DNA from: Methylobacterium platani
Lineage (GTDB): Bacteria; Pseudomonadota; Alphaproteobacteria; Rhizobiales; Beijerinckiaceae
NCBI RefSeq assembly: GCF_001653715.1
Contig: NZ_LWHQ01000001.1
Location: 37,460-101,459 of the forward strand
DNA length: 64,000 nt
Direction of reading: 5' to 3'
Positions 1 through 6,849 of the stretch are shown here, piece by piece. The position numbers and the translations under genes are program-made. Below the pieces are notes generated by a model. That model was not told where the DNA came from. It made no database searches and saw only the letters and a list, made by a program, of their open reading frames with translations. Each line of letters begins with the position of its first letter. The first letter of the stretch is position 1.

Positions 1-1
1 G

Positions 2-220
2 ACGAGCCCGCGGGAGACCGAGCCGCTGATGGGCTGGACCTCGTCCTCCGACATGCTGCAGCAGGTGCGGCTCGAGTTCGACTCCAAGGAGGAGGCGATC
101 GCCTACGCGACCCGCGAGGGCATCGCCTACCGGGTCGAGGAGCCGCAGGAGGCCCTGCGCCGCGGCCTCTCCTACTCGGACAACTTCAAGTACAACCGCA
201 CCGCGCCCTGGACCCACTGA
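2..220 (+). CDS. NADH dehydrogenase (complex I) accessory subunit, NDUFS4-like, 5' partial
   Basis: The frame is open from the window edge, so the start lies outside. The visible 72 residues are the C-terminal half of the ETC complex I subunit conserved region: a beta/alpha stretch with KEEAIAYA, then SYSDNFKYNR and the terminal PWTH that typifies alphaproteobacterial homologues of mitochondrial NDUFS4. In the family this is a peripheral accessory subunit on the matrix/cytoplasmic arm of complex I that helps assemble and stabilise the NADH-oxidising module. It ends 25 bases before the convergent radical SAM gene. The identification rests on the highly conserved C-terminal motif; the missing N-terminus cannot be judged. 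Confidence 0.85.
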   Translation, partial: TSPRETEPLMGWTSSSDMLQQVRLEFDSKEEAIAYATREGIAYRVEEPQEALRRGLSYSDNFKYNRTAPWTH

Positions 221-245
221 GCCGGGACGTCCGGGGGCGCGCGCC

Positions 246-1313
246 TCAGAAGGCGTAGCGCACCCCGCAGGACGGCAGCTCCTCGGCGAGCAGCGCCTTG
301 AACCGCGACAGCCAGCGGCCCTTCCAGCCGGTGCGGTAGCGCAGGTTCTCCATCCCGCCCTCGGAGCGCTTGGTCTCCTGGATGTCGGGGCGCCAGAGCA
401 GCGCCTCGGCCTTCGGGTGCCAGCGCAGGTTCACGTCGTGGAGCGCGGCGTTGTGGGTGAGGAAGATGATCTCGGCCTTGAGCTGCGCCCGCGCGGCCGG
501 GCCGATGCCGGCATCGAGCGCGCGGAACAAGGCCCGCCAATCCTCCTCCCAGCCCTCGTACAGGATCACCGGCGAGAAATTGGCGTGGACCTCGTAGCCG
601 GCGGCGACGAAGGCGTCGATCGCGGCGATCCGCTCCGCCATCGGCGAGGTGCGCACGTCGACCACCCGGGCGATCCGCTCGGGCATCAGCGAGAAGCGGA
701 TCCGGGTCTTGCCCTCCGGCGCGTAAGCCAGCAGGTCGGGATTGACGAACTTGGTGGCGAACGACGCCTTGGCGTTGGGTATGCCGCGAAACAGCCCGAC
801 GAGGTCGCGCACGCTGTCGCAGGCGAGCGCGTCGACCGAGAGGTCGCCGTTCTCGCCGATGTCGTAGACCCAGAATCGGTCGTCGATCTGGTCGGGGGCG
901 GGGAGGGGGCCCTGCGCGGCGGCGTGGCGCCCGATCGCCCGGCCGATCGCCTCCGTGTTGACGAACAGGGTGATCGGGTTGGCGTAGCCCTTGCGGCGCG
1001 GCACGTAGCAATAGGCGCAGGCCATGGCGCAGCCGTTCGAGCTCGACGGCGCGATGAAGTGGGCGCTGCGGCCGTTCGGCCGCGAGGCCAGGCCCTTCTT
1101 GACCCCGAGCACCAGGGTCGAGCGCTTGATCCGCACCCAGTCCTCGACCGAGCCGGCATTGCCGTGCAGCTCCGGGATGTTCCAGTGCGACGGGACCGCG
1201 ATCCGTCGCGCTTGCGGAAAGCGCGCCAGGATCTCCCGGCCGCGCTCGTGCGCCTCGACCGCGGGCTCGCAGTAGATCGTGTCGATGTCGAGGAGGCGGG
1301 CGGAGCGGGACAG
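246..1313 (-). CDS. SPL-like radical SAM protein
   Basis: Radical SAM protein of the spore photoproduct lyase-like family found in non-sporulating bacteria. The [4Fe-4S] cysteines C-x3-C-x2-C (CAMACAYC) are at about residues 95-102, followed by a TIM-barrel-like body with FSLMPERIARVVD. The first GTG in frame (1136) would cut off about 60 residues that are clearly coding (DIDTIYCEP, RRIAVPSHWNIPEL) and are usual at the N-terminus of this family. Upstream of 1136 there is no ATG, GTG or TTG back to the stop of the MFS gene at 1338, so I place the start at a CTG (1313). This is an inference. The gene follows the MFS gene by 24 bases in the same frame. The substrate is unknown; a DNA or nucleotide lesion repair role is suggested only by family resemblance. 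Confidence 0.8.
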   Translation of the reverse strand: MSRSARLLDIDTIYCEPAVEAHERGREILARFPQARRIAVPSHWNIPELHGNAGSVEDWVRIKRSTLVLGVKKGLASRPNGRSAHFIAPSSSNGCAMACAYCYVPRRKGYANPITLFVNTEAIGRAIGRHAAAQGPLPAPDQIDDRFWVYDIGENGDLSVDALACDSVRDLVGLFRGIPNAKASFATKFVNPDLLAYAPEGKTRIRFSLMPERIARVVDVRTSPMAERIAAIDAFVAAGYEVHANFSPVILYEGWEEDWRALFRALDAGIGPAARAQLKAEIIFLTHNAALHDVNLRWHPKAEALLWRPDIQETKRSEGGMENLRYRTGWKGRWLSRFKALLAEELPSCGVRYAF

Positions 1314-1337
1314 GGGCGGGCTCGGAAACGGCGATCG

Positions 1338-2504
1338 CTACGATCTAGGGCGGTCGCGGGGCTCCAGCAGGGGCACGAGCAGGCTCGCCGCCGCGAAGGC
1401 GCCGCCGACCGCGCAGAGCGCCGGCCAGCCCCCGGCCGCGAAGGCCCGCGTGCCCGCCGAGGCGCCGAGCGCGCCGCCGGCGAAGACCGCGGTGAAGAAC
1501 ACGGTGTTGATCCGCCCGCGCGCGCCGGGGGCGAGCGCGTAGACCCGGGTCTGGTTGGCGATCAGCGCGGTGTTGATGCCGATGTCGATGAGCAGCACCC
1601 CGACCGCCAGCGCGACGAGGGAGAACCCGCCGAACAGCCCGAACACCGCGAAGGCGGCGAGCGTGAGCACGGCGCCGCCGATCAGCACCGGCCGCGGGCT
1701 GCGGGTGTCGGCGAAGCGCCCGGCCATCGGCGCGCAGAGCGCGCCCGCCGCGCCGATCAGCCCGAACAGGCCGGCGCCCGCGGGATCGAGCCCGAAGGGC
1801 GGCGCCTCGACGAGGAGCGCGAGCGTGGTCCAGAAGGCGTTGAAGGCGGCAAACAGCAGCGCCTGCGACAGGGCGGCCCGGCGCAAGGTCGGCTGCTCGC
1901 GCACCAGGTCGAGGATCGAGGCCATCAGCGCGCCGTAGCCGAGCCGCGCGGCGGGGGCCGCCTTCGGCAGGCCGAACCAGGCGAGCGCGGCAAAGCCCAC
2001 CGAGAGGCCGGCCGCGCCGACGAACACCGCCCGCCACCCGAGCCAGGACCCGACGAAGCCGCTGAGCGTCCGGGCGAGCAGGATGCCGAGCAGCAGGCCG
2101 GTCATCACCTGGCCGACCATCCGGCCCCGCGTCGCGTCCGGTGCCAGCTCGGCGGCGAAGGGCACGGCCTGCTGGGCCGCCGTCGACAGGACGCCGATCA
2201 GGAGGCTCGCGAGCACGAGGAGGCTCAGCGTGCCGCTCAGGCCCGCCAGGACCAGCACCGCGGCGAGCAGCAGGAGCTGGCCGACGATCAGGCTGCGCCG
2301 CGCCAGCGCGTCGCCGAGGGGCACGAGGCCGAGGATGCCGAGCCCGTAGCCGGCGAGCGTCGCGGTCGGCACCAGCACCGAGGCGTCGTGGCCGAAATCC
2401 TGGACCAGGAGGCCGAGCAGCGGCTGGTTGTAGTAGATGTTCGCGACCGCCCCGCCGGCGATCAGGCTGAGGCTCAGGCGGGTCGCGGCGGAGAGGGCGT
2501 GCAT
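1338..2504 (-). CDS. MFS transporter (drug/metabolite exporter type)
   Basis: About 388 residues with twelve predicted hydrophobic helices; the N-terminal NIYYNQPLLGLL and the DALARR loop between helices 2 and 3 are typical of the AraJ/YnfM-like efflux branch of the major facilitator superfamily. It sits in the inner membrane and probably exports small molecules by proton antiport; the substrate cannot be read from sequence. I prefer the ATG at 2504 (MHALSAATRLSL) because the first helix follows directly. An ATG at 2525 is possible and the GTG farther upstream is unlikely. Neither has a strong ribosome site. The stop is followed at once, in frame, by the radical SAM coding sequence, which suggests one transcript. 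Confidence 0.85.
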   Translation of the reverse strand: MHALSAATRLSLSLIAGGAVANIYYNQPLLGLLVQDFGHDASVLVPTATLAGYGLGILGLVPLGDALARRSLIVGQLLLLAAVLVLAGLSGTLSLLVLASLLIGVLSTAAQQAVPFAAELAPDATRGRMVGQVMTGLLLGILLARTLSGFVGSWLGWRAVFVGAAGLSVGFAALAWFGLPKAAPAARLGYGALMASILDLVREQPTLRRAALSQALLFAAFNAFWTTLALLVEAPPFGLDPAGAGLFGLIGAAGALCAPMAGRFADTRSPRPVLIGGAVLTLAAFAVFGLFGGFSLVALAVGVLLIDIGINTALIANQTRVYALAPGARGRINTVFFTAVFAGGALGASAGTRAFAAGGWPALCAVGGAFAAASLLVPLLEPRDRPRS

Positions 2505-2922
2505 GGGATCCCGGCGGCGTGTCATGCGGTGCGCCCGACGGGCGTTGCGCGCACGAGATAGCGGGTTTTCGCGGCCTCGCACCGGGCCCGCCCGCACGGC
2601 CGCCCCGCCCTGCGGGCATGCCGCTCGCGACCCTGTCGCCGGGACCCGGCGCCCCGCCGATCACACGCCCGTGAGGCACCTTCCGTCGGCGCAGATCGTC
2701 GCCACATGGAGGAACGAGCGGCCGGAAGGAAGGCTTGCTCCGGCGCGGAGCGCGCCGATACCCTCTTCCCGATCGTGGTCGATCGGTTCCCTCGTGGCGA
2801 AAGGCGCATCGGCGCGCCCCGTCCACGGCCCGGCCGACGGCCGCGGCGAGGTCGCCTCGGGAGCCCTGCGGACGGTAACCCATCCCGTGTCGACGCGATC
2901 CACCGCCTGAAGGAGACGGTCG
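2505..2922. other. Divergent intergenic region
   Basis: This 418-base space separates the MFS gene (minus) from a small plus-strand gene, so it must hold divergent promoters. I see no convincing ORF, repeat or clear sigma-70 boxes. The only strong signal is a purine-rich ribosome site just before 2923. Confidence 0.4.
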
Positions 2923-3126
2923 ATGTCGCAGTACCGCGTGCTGTTCGCCAAGCAGATCCTCGGGGTCCCGTTCACGGTCGGGACCGTGGAGATCGCCCGC
3001 GCCCGGGATCCGGACCGGGCGGTCCGCGCCGCCGCCCTGCGCTTCGCCCGCCAGCACGGCGTCGAGGATTGGCGCGAGCGGGCCGACGTGGCCGAGCTCG
3101 AGGCCGGGATCGCCCAGATGTCCTGA
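2923..3126 (+). CDS. Small conserved-type hypothetical protein (67 aa)
   Basis: 67-residue soluble protein beginning MSQYRVLFAKQILGVPF. The ATG has a good ribosome site (AAGGAG) about 8 bases upstream. The composition is ordinary for the genome (RADVAELEAGIAQMS at the C-terminus), with no signal peptide or membrane segment. The N-terminal half looks like a beta hairpin and the C-terminal half is an amphipathic helix. It precedes the DUF1491 gene by about 110 bases on the same strand and may share its transcript. I do not recognise a family and assign no function. Confidence 0.7.
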   Translation: MSQYRVLFAKQILGVPFTVGTVEIARARDPDRAVRAAALRFARQHGVEDWRERADVAELEAGIAQMS

Positions 3127-3238
3127 TCCGGTGCGTCCCGTTCGATCCGACGCGGCGCCCGATTGCCCCGCGATCGGGCGCCGTCCTATGAGGCGCACGG
3201 ACCTTCCGCCGACCGACATCCCGAGGACGCCCCGCCCG

Positions 3239-3580
3239 ATGGCACGCCTGCGCTCCGACTTCTGGGTCGCCGCCCACCTGCGCCGCTGCGCGGTCGAGGG
3301 GGTGAGCGCGGTGCAGCGCCGGCGCGGCGCGCCGGAGGCGGGTGCGATCTTCGTCAAGGTCGACCGGCTCGACGGCCGGGCCGACCTCTACGGCCCGGCG
3401 CCCCAGGCCCTGTTCGAGGGCGACGAGACCGGCGGCCGCCGCTTCGAGCCGCTGATGCGCGAGGCCCTGCCGCCCGACGTCGAGACGAGGCTCGCGCGCG
3501 AGATCCGGTTCGATTCCGACCTCTGGATCGTCGAGATCGACGACCGCGAGGGGCGGCACTTCCTCGACCTCGCCGGGTAG
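3239..3580 (+). CDS. DUF1491 family protein
   Basis: 113 residues matching DUF1491, a small cytoplasmic family restricted mainly to Alphaproteobacteria. The hallmarks are RLRSDFWVAAHLRRC near the start, then GAIFVKVDRLDG, LYGPAPQALF and a C-terminal DLWIVEIDDREGRHFLDL. I chose the ATG at 3239 because family members start just before R-L-x-S-D-F-W; in-frame starts at 3131 and 3188 would add a proline/arginine-rich leader with no family counterpart. Function is unknown. It follows the 67-aa gene in the same direction. Confidence 0.85.
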   Translation: MARLRSDFWVAAHLRRCAVEGVSAVQRRRGAPEAGAIFVKVDRLDGRADLYGPAPQALFEGDETGGRRFEPLMREALPPDVETRLAREIRFDSDLWIVEIDDREGRHFLDLAG

Positions 3581-3621
3581 GCGGCAGCCCCCGACCCCGG
3601 CGACCGGTCCGTGATGCGCCC

Positions 3622-3672
3622 ATGCGCGCTCGGCGATGCGCGCTCGGCGATGCGCGCTCGGCGATGCGCGAT
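3622..3672. repeat. 14-bp tandem repeat, three copies plus a partial
   Basis: The unit ATGCGCGCTCGGCG occurs at 3622-3635, 3636-3649 and 3650-3663, with a broken fourth copy from 3664. It lies about 40 bases after the DUF1491 gene, next to a short AT-rich stretch (3695-3790) that probably holds the promoter of the 86-aa gene. Confidence 0.9.
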
Positions 3673-3795
3673 CAAGCTGATGCGAGGCCTGTGAGGCCTT
3701 AAATCTGGTACGCGCCAGGGAGGTTTAGATTCCTTCGAAAGTGCAGGGCTCTTTTTATCAATTGACTTATGGGTATTTTTTCGTAAATCACGCGA

Positions 3796-4056
3796 ATGGC
3801 TCGTCGCGTGACCTATCAGATCTTCGACATGCCGGACGGACGATTTTCCGTCATGGTGACCATCGAACCGGACAAGACGATGACGCGCGACGGCTTCGCG
3901 ACCCAGGCCGAGGCCGGCGCCTGGGTCGACGGTTTGCGGGACATCATGGCGGTCCTCGGCGCGCCGGTGAGCCTCGCCTTCCCGGATTATCCCGGGTCGC
4001 TGCCGATGAACGAGGTGCTCGCCTTTATCCGCAAGGCCCCGACCGAGGCCGACTGA
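3796..4056 (+). CDS. Hypothetical protein (86 aa)
   Basis: 86-residue soluble protein beginning MARRVTYQIFDMPDGRFSV. It appears to be a compact alpha/beta domain: strands with SVMVTIEPD, then a helix (TQAEAGAWVDGLRDIMAVLG). The upstream 100 bases are distinctly AT-richer than the surroundings, consistent with a promoter, but no good ribosome site precedes the ATG. It is a single gene between two unrelated ones; the next gene, argE, begins 168 bases later. I do not recognise the family. Confidence 0.6.
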   Translation: MARRVTYQIFDMPDGRFSVMVTIEPDKTMTRDGFATQAEAGAWVDGLRDIMAVLGAPVSLAFPDYPGSLPMNEVLAFIRKAPTEAD

Positions 4057-4224
4057 GCGTCCGCGACGGGCCTGCGCCCGCTGTGCGCCGGGGCCGGAAC
4101 GCGGCATAAGGAGGGCGTTCCGGTCGTCCCGCGGCGGCCTCGCCCCCGGCGGATCCCGCGACCGGCCCGAACTCTCGTCCCCGGTGGGCGTCCCACCGCG
4201 TCCCGTCAGGCCCCCGTATTTCCC

Positions 4225-5400
4225 ATGACGTCCTCCGACAGCCAGTCCGCCGCCATCCAGGACCTTCTCGCCACCCTCGTGGCCTTCGAGACGGTCAGCT
4301 CCGCCACGAACCTGCCGCTCGTCGATTTCGTCGAGGACCATGCCCGGCGTCACGGCGCGACGGTCGAGCGGGTCGTCGACGGGACCGGCGAGAAGGCGGC
4401 CCTGTGGATCACGATCGGGCCGGCCGACCGGCCGGGCTACGTCCTGTCGGGCCACAGCGACGTGGTGCCGGTCGAGGGCCAGGACTGGACGCACCCCCCC
4501 TTCCGGCTGACCGAGATCGACGGGCGCCTCTACGGCCGCGGCACCTCGGACATGAAGGGGTTCCTCGCGGTCTGCCTGGCGCTCCTGCCCGAGATGGCGG
4601 CGGCGCCCCTGACGCGCCCGCTGCACCTCGCCGTCTCCTACGACGAGGAGGTCGGCTGCCTCGGCGTCCGGCCGCTGATCGCCCACATGCGCGAGCGGGG
4701 CGTCCGGCCGCTCGGCTGCTTCGTCGGCGAGCCGACCGGGATGGACGTGGTGATCGGCCACAAGGGTAAGTACGGCGCCAAGGTCACGTTCCGGGGCCGG
4801 GCCTGCCACTCGGCGCTGGCCCCGACCGGGGTCAACGCGATCGAGTACGCGGCCCGCTTCATCGAGCGGGTGCGGGTGACCGCCGAGGGGCTCGCCCGCG
4901 ACGGCACCCGCGACGACCTCTACGACGTGCCCCACACGACCGGGCTCACCGCCCTGGTCCAGGGCGGCACCGCGCTCAACATCGTGCCCGACCGCTGCAC
5001 CGTCGGGTTCGAGTTCCGGGCCATCGCCGCCGACGATCCCCGCGCCCTCGCCGGGACGGTGCTGGCCTATGCCGAGGACGTGCTGGTGCCGGAGATGCGG
5101 GCGCGCGACCCCGCCTGCGGGATCGCGGTCGAGCCGGTGATCGACTATCCGGGCCTCGACGTCGCGCCCGACGCGCCCCTCGTCACCCTCGCCAAGCGGC
5201 TGGCCGGCCGCAACGGCCACGCCAAGGTGTCGTACGGCACCGAGGCCGGGCTGTTCCAGAGCCTCGGCGACGTGCCCTCGGTGGTGATCGGCCCGGGCGA
5301 CATCGCCCGCGCCCACAAGGCCGACGAGTACGTCGAGGCGCGGGAGCTGGCGGACTGCGCGGGCTTCGTGCGCCGGCTGATCGCCGAGAGCTGCGCCTGA
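4225..5400 (+). CDS. argE: Acetylornithine deacetylase (M20 family)
   Basis: 391-residue metallopeptidase-fold enzyme that hydrolyses N2-acetylornithine to ornithine and acetate in arginine biosynthesis. Visible M20 motifs: metal ligands H77 and D79 in SGHSDVV, bridging D109 in GRGTSDMKGF, the catalytic glutamate pair at 141-142 in YDEEVGC, and a C-terminal metal histidine in ARAHKADEYV. Length and the middle lid domain match ArgE/DapE enzymes. ArgE is favoured over DapE by the HSDVVPVEGQDW and GTSDMKGF forms. Cytoplasmic and monocistronic; a convergent small gene begins 8 bases after the stop. Confidence 0.88.
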   Translation: MTSSDSQSAAIQDLLATLVAFETVSSATNLPLVDFVEDHARRHGATVERVVDGTGEKAALWITIGPADRPGYVLSGHSDVVPVEGQDWTHPPFRLTEIDGRLYGRGTSDMKGFLAVCLALLPEMAAAPLTRPLHLAVSYDEEVGCLGVRPLIAHMRERGVRPLGCFVGEPTGMDVVIGHKGKYGAKVTFRGRACHSALAPTGVNAIEYAARFIERVRVTAEGLARDGTRDDLYDVPHTTGLTALVQGGTALNIVPDRCTVGFEFRAIAADDPRALAGTVLAYAEDVLVPEMRARDPACGIAVEPVIDYPGLDVAPDAPLVTLAKRLAGRNGHAKVSYGTEAGLFQSLGDVPSVVIGPGDIARAHKADEYVEARELADCAGFVRRLIAESCA

Positions 5401-5407
5401 GCCTGCC

Positions 5408-5665
5408 TCACCGCCGCGAGGCCAGGTCCCCCATCCGGGCGGCCCGGCCCTGCTCGACGTGCCAGCGGGCATCCGCCACCTGCCGGCGCAGGCTGTTGCG
5501 GCGCCAGAGATGGTAGAGCCGGAACGGATGCGGGGCGGTGCCGGCCCGGGTCTCGTGATGGTTCAGGCGGCGCAGCAGGCCCGGCAGGCAGGCGCCCGCG
5601 GCCTCGCCGGTGGCGATGTCGCCGAGGCGGACCTGGCGCAGCAACTCGGCCCGGTAATCCTCCAC
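5408..5665 (-). CDS. Small hypothetical protein (85 aa)
   Basis: 85 residues with a GTG start (5665) preceded by a good GGAGGG ribosome site at 8 bases. The protein is rich in arginine and aromatic residues (RLYHLWRRNSLRRQVADARW) with two likely amphipathic helices and no membrane segment. Longer reading frames upstream on the same strand are low-quality and cross a terminator. The terminator and structured RNA at 5850-5990 lie 185 bases upstream on the same strand, so the gene could be regulated by attenuation there, although independent transcription is equally possible. Family not recognised. Confidence 0.6.
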   Translation of the reverse strand: MEDYRAELLRQVRLGDIATGEAAGACLPGLLRRLNHHETRAGTAPHPFRLYHLWRRNSLRRQVADARWHVEQGRAARMGDLASRR

Positions 5666-5849
5666 GCTCGATCCCTCCCCGCCTCGCGTCAAAGGAGCGG
5701 CCGGCTCAGGGCGCGCCCCGGTCCGGGTCGCGCCGGCCGGCGGTGCGGCAGGATGGGAAGCTTCCGGGGCGCTGGCAACGCGGCATCGTCGACCGCCGGC
5801 CGCGCTCCGTCCTCTCGGCGCGGGGCCGGCCCGTCGCCCGCTCGCACCC

Positions 5850-5883
5850 AAAAAGAGGCCCTGCCGGCGGGAGCGAGCAGGGC
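5850..5883 (-). terminator. Rho-independent terminator
   Basis: On the minus strand, arms GCCCTGC (5883-5877) and GCAGGGC (5864-5858) form a perfect 7-bp GC stem followed by CTCTTTTT. This is the clearest intrinsic terminator in the window. Confidence 0.8.
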
Positions 5884-5990
5884 GGTGAAGTCGACTTGGG
5901 GGCCTCAGCAACATCCCTGATGGTCGTCCACCCGGTCGAGACCGGGCCAACAGGGACGGTCGGGCAAGAATTGCCGCAACGATTGACAGG
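5850..5990 (-). ncRNA. Candidate structured RNA / leader ending in an intrinsic terminator
   Basis: Read on the minus strand this stretch has three stacked hairpins. The first is GGCAA-TTC-TTGCC (5963-5975). The second has outer arms GTCCCTG/CAGGGAT (5951-5957 with 5913-5919) enclosing an inner CCCGGT-CTCG-ACCGGG (5931-5946). The third is a terminator stem (5858-5883). No reading frame across it looks coding. It lies 100 bases after the Crp/Fnr gene and 185 bases before the 85-aa gene, both on the same strand. It may be an sRNA, a 3' UTR product of the Crp transcript, or a leader of the small gene. I could not match it to a named RNA family. Confidence 0.5.
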
Positions 5991-6090
5991 TTGCTGGGCT
6001 TTTCGGGCCTTTTCTATCACTTATGTGAAGAAGCCCGGGACGCATGCGGTATCGCCGGGGAGAGGCGGCCGGTCCGGCCCGGGGCGGACA

Positions 6091-6849
6091 TCAGCGCGGC
6101 GCCGCTTTCGCGAGGTAGGGGTAGTCGGCGATCGAGGCCAGGGCCGGCACGTCGCGCAGGGTGATGGCGGTGGCGCGCTGCTCGATCAATCCGTCCCGGC
6201 GCAGCTGCTGCATCGTGCGGTTCACGTGCACGACGCTCAGGCCGAGGGCGTCGGCGAGGATCTCCTGGGTGATCGGGAACGAGAAGCGGTCGTCCTGGAC
6301 CCGTCCCACCGCGGCGAGCCGCTCGCGCAGCTCGAGCAGGAAATGGGCGACGCGCTCGTAGGCGGTCTGGCGCCCGAGCCGCACCACCTGGTTGACGAGC
6401 CAGATCTCCTCCATCTCGCGCGCCTGCCGCAGCGCGGCGGCAAGGCCGGTCTCGTCGCCCGGCGCGCCGCCGTGCCCCGCGGCGCGCTCGCGCAGGGGGC
6501 CTGCGTCGCAGACCTGCGCCGGCGTCAGGGTGGCGACGGCGCCGAAGGGCAGCGGCCGCCGGCGCCGGTCGAGGCCGATCACGTCGCCGGGCAGCAGCAC
6601 GACGACGATCTGGCGCCGCCCGTCGAGGAGCAGCCGCTGCCGGCAGGCCCAGCCCTCCACCAGCACCTGGGGACGCGGCGAGGCCTCGCCGTCGCGCACC
6701 AGCTCGGTGCGGGCCGCCATCGGGACCGGTCGCGCGGTGATCTGGCGCAGCAGCGCCTCCTCGTCGGGCGCGAGCGGCGCGTAGGCCGACAGCCGGCGCA
6801 GGACCGCGTCCGGCGGGGCGGGGTTGCGGGCGAGGAGCTCAACCGGCAT
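6091..6849 (-). CDS. Crp/Fnr family transcriptional regulator
   Basis: 252 residues: an N-terminal cyclic-nucleotide-binding-type beta barrel (about 20-140, including LPGDVIGLD), a dimerisation helix (about 145-185) and a C-terminal winged helix with ITQEILADALGLSVVHVNRTMQQLRRDGL as the recognition helix-turn-helix. There are no FNR-type cysteines, so oxygen sensing by an Fe-S cluster is unlikely. The ATG at 6849 lies inside the end of the upstream HWE kinase gene (11-base overlap) with a GGGAGG site 7 bases upstream, which implies translational coupling. This suggests the regulator acts in the same signalling pathway as the kinase. Ligand and targets are unknown. Confidence 0.88.
   Translation of the reverse strand: MPVELLARNPAPPDAVLRRLSAYAPLAPDEEALLRQITARPVPMAARTELVRDGEASPRPQVLVEGWACRQRLLLDGRRQIVVVLLPGDVIGLDRRRRPLPFGAVATLTPAQVCDAGPLRERAAGHGGAPGDETGLAAALRQAREMEEIWLVNQVVRLGRQTAYERVAHFLLELRERLAAVGRVQDDRFSFPITQEILADALGLSVVHVNRTMQQLRRDGLIEQRATAITLRDVPALASIADYPYLAKAAPR

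Noticed and set aside
5706..6020. Minus-strand ORF of 104 codons in the structured RNA region
   Set aside because: It reads through the terminator hairpin, has no ribosome site and no domain; RNA structure explains the segment better.
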